DNA from: VRUE01 sp963824705
GTDB lineage: Bacteria > Actinomycetota > Thermoleophilia > Solirubrobacterales > 70-9
Length of the DNA: 64,000 bases
NCBI GenBank assembly: GCA_963824705.1
Contig: CAWGQE010000003.1
Location: forward strand, 2,046,001-2,110,000
Direction of reading: 5' to 3'
Below, piece by piece: positions 45,467 to 54,000 of the stretch (position 1 is its first letter; each line of letters begins with the position of its first letter). A program made the position numbers and the translations under genes. The notes beneath the pieces are model-generated. The model saw only the letters and a program-made list of their open reading frames with translations, was not told the DNA's origin and did no database searches.

Positions 45467-47109
45467 CTCGAGCCTCCCTTGACCGAGTGGGCCTGGAGGT
45501 CGAGCTTGGTCGGCCAGCGCTTGGGGTCGAGCCGCAGCCGCAAGCTGTGGCGCCCGCGGGTGAGCGTGTAGCGCTTCGTCTTGGCGACGACGCGGCCTTG
45601 GCGCCGGGCGAGCAACTGCACGTGGGCCTTGGTCCGCAGGGTGAAGCTCAGCTCGAGGATCCTGCCGTGCAGCAGCCGTTGCTCGATCTTCGACAGCAGT
45701 GCGGGACGCCGCTGCGGGGGCAGTTCTTCGAATTCGGGCAGCGGTTCTTCCTGTTCGGAGACCCCCGCTTTGGCTTCGCTGCCGGAATCGTCTTCGGGAA
45801 GGCTGATCGGCGGCACGATCGGCAGGCTGTTGTCGCGAGGCCGCACGGTGATCGTCGGCGGGTGCATCGCCGGGTCGTGATTCGGTTCGGGGTCAGGGCC
45901 GAGGTGGAAGAGCCAGCCGAGCTGCGTCGCCATCCAGCACTGTTCGGCGGCAGCGCAGGCGATCGGACCGGCCGGACCGGAGCGTTCGATCCCTTCGCCT
46001 TCGCCCGGCAGGACGACCTCCGGGCCGACGCTGCCGTCGGCGTCGATGCGGGTCAGCAACGCCGGCGTCGAGGCCGCCCGCGATTCGCCACCGTGTTTGA
46101 AGCCGATCCAGGCATCGCCAAGGCCGGGCTCGGCGGCGACCCCGCCGACCGAGTCGCCCGGCTCCAGCACCCCGTCGGGGTCTTCGAGCGGCAGTTGGGC
46201 CAGGCCCTCTTCCCCCAGTCGCAGCACCGTGACCGTCGCCAACGGTCCCGTGGCGCCGGAGATCGCCCATAGCCGCTGCCCGTCGTCGCTGAGGCGGAAA
46301 CCTTCGAGTTCGCTCGCTTCGGCGGCGGCGCCGAAGTCCAGAGGCGCCGCGGCGAACAGCGACTGGAAAGGCGTCGCGGCGCCAGCTTGGACCCGGTGGA
46401 GAACGGAGGCTTCGCTCCCTTCGCTCGCCACGGGAGAGTCGCCTTCGGCGACCCGCACCCCCTCGTAGAAACCGCCCTGGTGGACAGCGAGACCGGTTAC
46501 CGAACGGCCCGGGTCGAGCAGTTCGCTCTGCTGTTCGCTGAGCGACGGCACCGGCCGCACCGAGGTCCCGTCCCAGTGCAGATGGAAGGCGCCCTGGTTG
46601 ACGGCGCTCGGCAGCCGCACGCCCGCGAACCAGCACTCGTTCGGGCCCGAGCAGGCGGCGGCGGCCATCGCCATGTAGGAGCCCTGCACCCCGATCGGCT
46701 CGCCGTAGGAGGCGACCACCCTGCCGTCCTTGAAGTGACAGAGGGAGATGCGGAAGCGCTGGGTCGGGTTTACTTCGATTTCCTGACCGAGCTGCTGGTC
46801 GGAGATCGTCCAGAACTCGTCGGGCCCGGCCCAGGCGATCCGCCCTTCGTGACCGCCGCAGACGGTCGAGTAGCGGTACCAGCCGGCGCCGTCGAAGGCG
46901 AAGAGCCCGGCGGCGACGCCGCCGTTCCCCGGCGTTATCAGCATGCAGCGGTTCGGTTGCCGGCACTCGACATCGCCGACTTCCCCCAGGTTGGAGAGGA
47001 AGCCGCCGTCGCCGAGTGGCTGCTCCGAGCGCCATTCGGCGGCGCCGGCGTGGGCGACGGCACCGAGCAGGACGGCGAGCAGGACGCCCGCGAAGGCCGC
47101 CCGCCTCAT
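45463..47109 (-). CDS. Large secreted beta-propeller protein
   Basis: 548 aa; GGGGAG precedes the ATG within the upstream gene's end. Signal peptide MRRAAFAGVLLAVLLGAVAH, then a Cys-containing beta-propeller-like domain (CRQPNRCMLITPGNGGVAAG, CGGHEGRIAWAGPDEFW, LWAISGATGPLATVTVLRLG). After a Pro/Glu linker (residues about 400-450) the last 90 residues form a basic beta-rich domain (TKAHVQLLARRQGRVVAKTK) often seen as an Ig-like stalk at the ends of Solirubrobacterales exported proteins, from memory. Function not recognised. Confidence 0.72.
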   Translation of the reverse strand: MRRAAFAGVLLAVLLGAVAHAGAAEWRSEQPLGDGGFLSNLGEVGDVECRQPNRCMLITPGNGGVAAGLFAFDGAGWYRYSTVCGGHEGRIAWAGPDEFWTISDQQLGQEIEVNPTQRFRISLCHFKDGRVVASYGEPIGVQGSYMAMAAAACSGPNECWFAGVRLPSAVNQGAFHLHWDGTSVRPVPSLSEQQSELLDPGRSVTGLAVHQGGFYEGVRVAEGDSPVASEGSEASVLHRVQAGAATPFQSLFAAAPLDFGAAAEASELEGFRLSDDGQRLWAISGATGPLATVTVLRLGEEGLAQLPLEDPDGVLEPGDSVGGVAAEPGLGDAWIGFKHGGESRAASTPALLTRIDADGSVGPEVVLPGEGEGIERSGPAGPIACAAAEQCWMATQLGWLFHLGPDPEPNHDPAMHPPTITVRPRDNSLPIVPPISLPEDDSGSEAKAGVSEQEEPLPEFEELPPQRRPALLSKIEQRLLHGRILELSFTLRTKAHVQLLARRQGRVVAKTKRYTLTRGRHSLRLRLDPKRWPTKLDLQAHSVKGGSR

Positions 47110-49094
47110 CGGAGGCTCCCCTTGCGCTTGGCTGGGTGGACGTGGAAGCGCACCTGCAGCCGGCCACGCAGGACCCGGTGGCCGCGCCCGTGGAAACTCA
47201 CCCGCGCCATCGCGTAGACGCCTTCGCGCGAGTGGGCCAAGGCACGCAGCCGCGCGGGCAGCTCCAGGGTCAACGGAACCGGCCCGCTGTGGCGCGGGTG
47301 GGCGCGTGCCCCGCCGAGCCGGCGCGGCCCCCCGCTTCGACCGATCGCGGCCGCGACGCCTGCGTGCACGCCGCCCGGGGCGGGCACCACGGCCACCAGC
47401 CGTACCCCGCCGTCCGGCAGCGAGAAGGCGCTCAGTCGCAGGCGCCAGCGGGGCCGGCGACGGCGCTGCGACGGGGCCGGCGCGATGCTCGTCGCCCCGG
47501 CCACGCGTGGCGCTACATCGTCGGCGACGGTGAAGGCGTCGCCGGCGTCGTTGCCGTCGCCCGGGACCAGGTTGGAAGCGATCGAGCCGAAAGCGATCAG
47601 GTCGCCGCCGAAGCTCGGCGAGCCCGCACCGTCACCGTTGGAGACGCTCAGGTTCGAGCCGGCGGGAGCCAGCGAGGGTTCGCTCTCGCCGCTGAAGCCG
47701 TGGGTTACCCGTCGCAGCGTCTCGCCGTCGCGGTCGAGCAGGTAGAGCTCGACCATGCCAAGTCGGGAGGGGGGCGCGCCGATCAGGTTGGGCGGCGCCA
47801 GCGGGAAGCGCTGGCGCGCAGTGGCGAAGGCGATCCGCCGTCCGTCGGCCGAGATCGCCAGGTCGAAGAGGTGGCCGTCGAGCGGGATCGTCTGTTTCGA
47901 GTTGACTTCTTCGCCTGGGCCGAGGGGGATCTCCTCGGTCAGTCGGCGGATCGCCTGGCCACCGCCCGTATCGTCGCCCATTTCGACCAGGAAGAGGTTC
48001 GCCGGCAGCGTCGGATTGCCAATCAGGGCGACGGTGCGCCCGTCGGCGCTGAGCTGGGGTATCCCGTCGACGTGTTGGAGGCCCAGCCAACCTTCGGCCT
48101 TGTTGAAGCCGGTGTTCTTCTGGGTCAGCAGCGGCAGCAGCGCGGCTGCCCCTTCGCCGGCGACGATTCGCCGGGTCGGCGCCTCGGGGCCGTCGCCGAT
48201 CCGCCGCCAGAGCGGCTCCGCGTAGGGGAACTGGCCTTTTTCGTCGAGTTCGTCCATCTTTTTCGCTTCCCCGGCGGGCAACGGCACCTGGGCCGGCAGA
48301 TGGGCGCCCATCCAAGCGACGGTCGTGCCGTCGGCGCTGAGCGCGGCCCCGCGCAAGAGCGGCAGACTCACATCGGCGGGAAGGAGCGCGCCCCCCGCCA
48401 CCGGGCGGCCGGTCATCACCCCGGTTTCGGGATCGCGTTCGGCGCTGACCAGGATCGTCCGTCTGCTGTCGAGATCGCGCACCGCGATCTGGCCCGCCGG
48501 CGTTTCGGTTTTCGTCGTGTCGCCGGTCAGGTTCGAGGTCGCGGTGGTGAAAAAGGCCACCTTGCGCCCGTCGGCGCTGAGCGCGACCCTGCCGGTGGCT
48601 TCCGAGCCACCGGCGGTGCCGTAGGTGAGGCCTGCCGAGCTGCCGTCGAGCGCCGAGGCCAGCACGTAACCCGGCGGCGAGGAGGCCATGTCGGCTACGT
48701 AGACGTCCCTCGAGCCGGGCTGAACGTCGTCGCCGGGGTCGAGCTGGACCGCCGTGGTGAAGGCGACGTAGCGGCCGTCGGCGGAGATCGAGGGGGCGGT
48801 GGCGTCGCTGCCGGGAGCGTTAGCTTCGTAGGCGCTGCCGGCGAGGACCGGTTGGACGGCGCCGCTCTGCAGGTCCTTGCGGAAGACGCCCTTTTCGCCG
48901 CCGATCGTGCCCTGAAAGGCGAGATAGCGGCCGTCGGCGGAGATCGCCGGCGCCACCGCTTCGCCGGCCTGCTGCACGGCGCTGCGCGAGACGAGGCGAA
49001 TCGGGCCGAATTCCGCCGCGGCCGGCGAGGCGCCGGTGCCGACAGCACCAAGCGCGAGCAGAATCGCCGCGAGCGTGTGAAGGGGGGCCCTCAT
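47106..49094 (-). CDS. Secreted TolB/PD40-like beta-propeller protein
   Basis: 662 aa. Signal peptide (HTLAAILLALGAVGTGASPA). Seven PD40/WD40-like blades are recognisable by the core LSADGRxVAF: ISADGRYLAFQG, ISADGRYVAFTT, LSADGRKVAFFT, LSADGTTVAWMG, LSADGRTVALIG, ISADGRRIAFAT, and a final blade GGDLIAFGSIA. Each blade resembles TolB. C-terminal about 130 residues are a basic Ig-like stalk rich in Arg (PSQRRRRPRWRLRLSAFSLP). Stop-start overlap of four bases with both neighbours. Likely a protein-protein platform. Confidence 0.78.
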   Translation of the reverse strand: MRAPLHTLAAILLALGAVGTGASPAAAEFGPIRLVSRSAVQQAGEAVAPAISADGRYLAFQGTIGGEKGVFRKDLQSGAVQPVLAGSAYEANAPGSDATAPSISADGRYVAFTTAVQLDPGDDVQPGSRDVYVADMASSPPGYVLASALDGSSAGLTYGTAGGSEATGRVALSADGRKVAFFTTATSNLTGDTTKTETPAGQIAVRDLDSRRTILVSAERDPETGVMTGRPVAGGALLPADVSLPLLRGAALSADGTTVAWMGAHLPAQVPLPAGEAKKMDELDEKGQFPYAEPLWRRIGDGPEAPTRRIVAGEGAAALLPLLTQKNTGFNKAEGWLGLQHVDGIPQLSADGRTVALIGNPTLPANLFLVEMGDDTGGGQAIRRLTEEIPLGPGEEVNSKQTIPLDGHLFDLAISADGRRIAFATARQRFPLAPPNLIGAPPSRLGMVELYLLDRDGETLRRVTHGFSGESEPSLAPAGSNLSVSNGDGAGSPSFGGDLIAFGSIASNLVPGDGNDAGDAFTVADDVAPRVAGATSIAPAPSQRRRRPRWRLRLSAFSLPDGGVRLVAVVPAPGGVHAGVAAAIGRSGGPRRLGGARAHPRHSGPVPLTLELPARLRALAHSREGVYAMARVSFHGRGHRVLRGRLQVRFHVHPAKRKGSLR

Positions 49095-51064
49095 GGCACC
49101 CGCACCTCGAAGCGCCGCGTCACCCGGTTGCCGACCCGGTCGCGAGCCCGGACGAAGACCGTGTAGGTACCGGGGGCAGAGTAGACATGGTGGAAGCGCC
49201 CACCGCCGTGGGCCATGACGCCGTCGCCGAAGTCGACCGACGTCGCCTTCGCCTTCAGCCCCGAATCCGCATCGCGGACCCGCACTGCGACTCGTGCGGA
49301 CGGGCCAGGTTCGCTCACCGTTACCAGCGGGGCCTCGCCGTCGACCATCAGCCCGACCGGCTTGCTCAGCATCTGCTGGCCGAATCGGTCGGTGGCGAGC
49401 ACCCGCGCCTGCGTCCTGCCGTTGCCGAGCGACGCGGGGCGCGGGCGGAAGCGGTGGCGGCGAAGGCCCTGCTTGACGGTCCGGTTGCCGAGCAGCACCG
49501 AGTAGGTGAGGCCGGTGACCGCGCTCCTCGCCGTGGTCCAGCGGAGCCGCACTTGAGTCGGCCTGCTCCAGCCCTTGGGACCCTTGAGCTTGAATTCCGC
49601 CGGCGGCGCGGTGACCGCGTCGGCGACGATCTGGAAGCGGCCGGGTTCTCCCTGGCGAAAGGCGATCAGCGCGTCGCCCGAGCCCGAGGGTCCAATCGCG
49701 GGCTCGGCGATCGGACCGCCTTCGGTGCCCGCAAGCAGGCCAACCTGGGCGGCGCCGCCGGGGACCTCCTGTCGCACAGCGAGCGCCTGCTGCCCGGTCG
49801 AGTCCAGCGCCGGGTAGGCGACCACGCCACCGCCTTCGGGGTCGAGCGCGGCCTGTGCTTCGGCGCCCTGCACGGCGGTGGGCCCGGGCGGCAGAGGAAG
49901 GGAGACCATCGCCCCGCTCTGATCCGCCTCCACCTCGCGAAGCTGGTTTCCGGCGACGAAGACCAGCTTCAGCAGCCCTTCGGCGCCGCCTTTTTCATAG
50001 GCCGCGACGCCGGGGGCGCCGACGCCGGGCAGCGAAGCGCTCGCCGCGGTGAAGACGGGCTTGACGCCGATCAGCGCGCTGGAGGGTACGGCGAAGCCCG
50101 GCGGCAGCGTGTTGAGGAGCAGTCGCGAGCGACCGGGCAGCGAGTTGGGCGCGAGCCGCATCGCGATCCTCGCCTGGTCGAGTGGGGTGACGGCCAGGGA
50201 GAAGGCATCGACGTCACCGCTGACCGACGCCCCTTCCCAGCTCGTCGGACTCGCTTCGAGGATCGGACCGAGGGTCGTGCCGAAGATCCGCCGCACCCAG
50301 ATCCGCGCGGCGCCGCTCTGGTCGGGCTCCTGCCAGGCGACGACCGCGCCGCCGTCGACCCCCGCGCCCACCTTCGGCCCGTTGGTCGAGCTGGGCGGGC
50401 GCATCGAGCTTTCCGGGTTGCGGTTGATCGCGCCGAGCTGCGACCAACGATCGTCCTTGAGTCGGGCGAGCCGGATATCGGCCATCACGTCGCCGGGACG
50501 CAGTTGCACAGCCGTCGAGGCCGACGTCCCGTTGAAGTTGAAGGTGATCGCCCGGTAGGCGACGATCGCCTGTCCGGAGGCCGTCGCCGAGACCGAGGGG
50601 TCGACGCCGATCCCTTCCCCCACGTCCGGGTCGACCGGCTGCGAGGGACCGAAGCTGCCCGCGCCCCTCCCGATCGACGCGGAGAACAGCCCGTAGCGAA
50701 CCCTGCCGTGCACGGTGGCTACCTGGGTAACCCAGACGACCAGCAGTTCCCCGCGGGGCCCGGCGGCGACGCGCGCCTGGCTCGCTTCGAAGGGCTGGTC
50801 CCAGTCGACTCGGATAGGACCGCTCCATTCGTTGCCCGTGTAGCGGTTGGCGAAGACGTGCGGCACGCCGGCGACGGCCTTCGTGTAGACGACGCCACCG
50901 CTGCCGTCGGGCGCCATCGCCACTCCGCCGAAATCGACGATGTCCGAGGAGGGACCGGCGAGGGTGACCGGGGCCGAGACCAGGGCCTGGACCGGCGCGG
51001 GGCCGGCAAGTGCGGCAGCGGCAAGTGCCACGGCGATCCAGGCCCATGGCCTACGCCGGTTCAG
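49091..51064 (-). CDS. Secreted BNR-like repeat protein with C-terminal PKD domain
   Basis: 657 aa if it starts at CTG 51064. No ATG/GTG/TTG gives a full signal peptide: from CTG the product reads LNRRRPWAWIAVALAAAALA, a classical n-region plus h-region. The CTGA overlap with the preceding stop exactly mirrors the ATGA overlaps of the next three genes, and GGGGGAGGGG lies just upstream. Main body is a repeat region resembling sialidase/BNR blades (FANRYTGNEWSGPIRVDWDQ). The last about 90 residues are PKD-like (VDFGDGVMAHGGGRFHHVYS). A GTG at 51031 is the alternative start. Confidence 0.7.
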   Translation of the reverse strand: MNRRRPWAWIAVALAAAALAGPAPVQALVSAPVTLAGPSSDIVDFGGVAMAPDGSGGVVYTKAVAGVPHVFANRYTGNEWSGPIRVDWDQPFEASQARVAAGPRGELLVVWVTQVATVHGRVRYGLFSASIGRGAGSFGPSQPVDPDVGEGIGVDPSVSATASGQAIVAYRAITFNFNGTSASTAVQLRPGDVMADIRLARLKDDRWSQLGAINRNPESSMRPPSSTNGPKVGAGVDGGAVVAWQEPDQSGAARIWVRRIFGTTLGPILEASPTSWEGASVSGDVDAFSLAVTPLDQARIAMRLAPNSLPGRSRLLLNTLPPGFAVPSSALIGVKPVFTAASASLPGVGAPGVAAYEKGGAEGLLKLVFVAGNQLREVEADQSGAMVSLPLPPGPTAVQGAEAQAALDPEGGGVVAYPALDSTGQQALAVRQEVPGGAAQVGLLAGTEGGPIAEPAIGPSGSGDALIAFRQGEPGRFQIVADAVTAPPAEFKLKGPKGWSRPTQVRLRWTTARSAVTGLTYSVLLGNRTVKQGLRRHRFRPRPASLGNGRTQARVLATDRFGQQMLSKPVGLMVDGEAPLVTVSEPGPSARVAVRVRDADSGLKAKATSVDFGDGVMAHGGGRFHHVYSAPGTYTVFVRARDRVGNRVTRRFEVRVP

Positions 51065-54000
51065 CCCCTCCCCCTTTGGGACCGGTGCCTGCCCGGGTGG
51101 CGCTTCGGCTTGACCTTCGCGCCCCCCTTTGCCTTGCGTTCGCATCGGGCCTTGGCTCTGCCCTTGCGCTTGCGGCATTTCCTCAGCGCCCCTTTGAGCT
51201 TTTCGGCGTCGGTCGGCCCGGCAGCGGGCTGATCCCCGCCCGGCGGCAAAGATTCGGTGGAGCCGGACGCAAGCGCGTCGAAGGCGGCGTTCACCGTCTT
51301 CGCCGCGTCAATCGTGACCCGGCACGCGTGCGTGCCGGCGCAGGCCCCACTCCAGCCCCTGAATTCGGAGTCGTCCGCAGCGGCCGCCGTGAGGGTCACT
51401 TCGCTGCCGTGGTCGAAGCCCGCCGCGCAGTCGGCGCCGCAATCGATCCTCGCCGGCGCGCTGACGACCGTCCCGGCGCCGCTGCCGCTCTTGGTGACCG
51501 AGAGCTGGTGCTGTTCGAGGGCGAACCGGGCGCTGACTTCGGTCGCCGCACCGTTCAGCGTGACCTCGCACTCGGTCGGGCCGGGTTCGGAGGCGCAGCC
51601 GGTCCAGGCGACGGAGGCAATCGTGTGGGAGCCGAACGAGGACACCTCGAGGGTGACCGTCTCCCCTTCCTCGATGCCGGTGGTTTCGCAGGTGACTCCA
51701 CAGTCGATGCCCGTCGGAGAGCTCGTCACCGTGGCCACCCCGCCGCCGAGCTTCCTCAGCTTGAGCAGGGAGTGACCGGGGATCAAGTCGAATTTCGCTG
51801 TCACCGCCTTGTCGGCGTCGAGCGCGACCTTGCACTGTTCGCCGACGACGCTGTCGCAGCCGGTCCAACCTTTGAATTCGGAGCCGCTGTCGGGTGCTGC
51901 GCCCAGCGTTACCTCGGTGCCCTGCTCGAAACCCGCCTGACAGGTGACGCCACATTCGATGCCCGTGGGCGAGCTGGTGACCACGCCCGCTCCGCCGCCG
52001 ATGGTGTCCACAGTGAGCTGATGCTGCTCCAGCGTGAATTCAGCCGTCACCGACTTCGCCGCGCTCATCGTCACTCTGCATTCGCTCGGGCCGGGTTCGG
52101 AGGCGCAGCCGGTCCAGGCGACGGCTTCGGTGCTTGGGCCGAAGGAGGCGGTCAGAGTCACTTCGGCGTTGTGGTTGAAGGCAGCCGAGCAGGTCGTGCC
52201 GCAGTTGATTCCGGTCGGGGAGCTGGTCACCGTGCCCGTGCCGTTGCCGGTTTTGGTGACGCTCAGCTGGTGCTGTTCGAGGCTGAATTCGGCACCCACC
52301 GATTTGGCGGCGCTCATCGTCACTTTGCAGCTGCCGGTACCGCTGCAGGCACCGGACCAGCCTTTGAATTCGGAGCCGGCTTCGGCGGCGGGGACCAGGA
52401 TGACTTCGGCGTTGTGGACGAAGCTCGCCGAGCAGGTCGACCCGCAGTTGATGCCCGCCGGGGAGCTGGTCACGGTGCCGGTGCCCGAGCCGGTCTTGGC
52501 GACCGAGAGCTGGTGGGTTTCCAACCCGAATTCGGCCGTCACCGATTTGGCCGCGCTCATCGTCACTTTGCATTCGCTCGGGCTTGGTTCGGAGGTACAG
52601 CCCGTCCAAGCGACGGCTTTAGTGCCGGTGCCGAAGGAGGCGGTCAAGGTCACTTCGGCTCCGTGGTTGAAAGCGGCGCCGCAGGTCGCGCCGCAGTTGA
52701 TGCCGGCCGGGGAGCTGGTCACCGTGCCGGATCCCGAGCCGGTCTTGGTGACCGAGAGCTGATGCTTTTCGAGCGTGAATTCGGCGCCCACCGATTTGGC
52801 CGCACTCATCGTCACCTTGCAGGCGCCGGTGCCGGAGCAGGCGCCGCTCCAGCCTTTGAATTCGGAGCCCGCTTCGGGGTTGGGAGTGAGGGTCACTTCG
52901 ACGCCGAAGTCGAAGCTCGCCGAGCAGGTCGACCCGCAGTCGATCCCCGCCGGGGAGCTGGTCACCGTGCCGGCGCCGTTGCCGGTCTTGGCGACGCTCA
53001 GCTGTCGTTTTTCGAGCGTGAATTCGGCGCCCGCCGATTTCGCCGCGCTCATCGTCACTTTGCATTCGCTCGGGCCGGGTTCGGAGGCACAGCCGGTCCA
53101 GCCGGCGAATTGCGAGCCGGGGGAAGCCGCCGCGGTCAGGGTGACCACGGCGCCTTCGGTGAAGCCGGCTTCGCAGACACCGCCGCAGGAAATCCCAGTC
53201 GGGGAGCTGGTCACGGTGCCCGTGCCATTGCCGGGCTTCGACACTTCGAGCAGGACTTTGCCGGGGATCAGATCGAACTTGGCTTCGACCGCTTTCGCGG
53301 CGGTAATCGTGACTTTGCATTGACCGCCGACAACGCTGCCGCAACCCGTCCATTCCTTGAATTCGGAGCCACCCGACGCGGTGGCGGTCAGGGTCACTTC
53401 GGTTCCGTGGTCGAAGCCGGCCGAGCAGACTTCGCCGCATTCGATCCCCGCCGGGCTGCTGACAACCGAGCCGCCTCCCCCACCACCCTTCGTAACCGAG
53501 AGCTCGTGCTGTTCGAGTGCGAAGGTCGCGGTGACGGCCTTGGCGGCGGACATCGCGACGACGCATTCGTTGGCGCCGTTGACGCTGTCGCAGCCGGACC
53601 ATTTGACCGCGGCCGTGTGGGTGCCGGGCGTCGGCGTTCCAGTCAAAGCCACCGGGCTGCCAACGTCGAAGCTCGCCGAGCAGGTCGACCCGCAGTCGAT
53701 CCCCGCCGGTGAGCTGGTCACGGTGCCGTTGCCGGTCTTGGTGACGCTCAGCTGCCGTTTTTCGAGCGTGAATTCGGCGCCCACCGATTTCGCCGCGCTC
53801 ATCGTCACTTTGCAGCTGCCGGTTCCGCTGCAGGCACCGCTCCAGCCTTTGAATTCGGAGCCCGGGTCGGCGGCGGGTACCAGGGTGACTTCGGCGTTGT
53901 GGGCGAAGCTCGCCGAGCAGGTGGCGCCGCAGGCGATCCCGGCCGGGGAGCTGGTGATGGTGCCGTTGCCGGTCTTGGAGACGCTCAGCTGGTGGCTTTC

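Noticed and set aside
51010..53712. 900-codon open frame on the plus strand
   Set aside because: It mirrors the minus-strand repeat gene: GC-rich third positions remove stops on the opposite strand. The amino acid composition (Gly/Ala/Arg/Asp periodicity) is not protein-like and no start signal is present.
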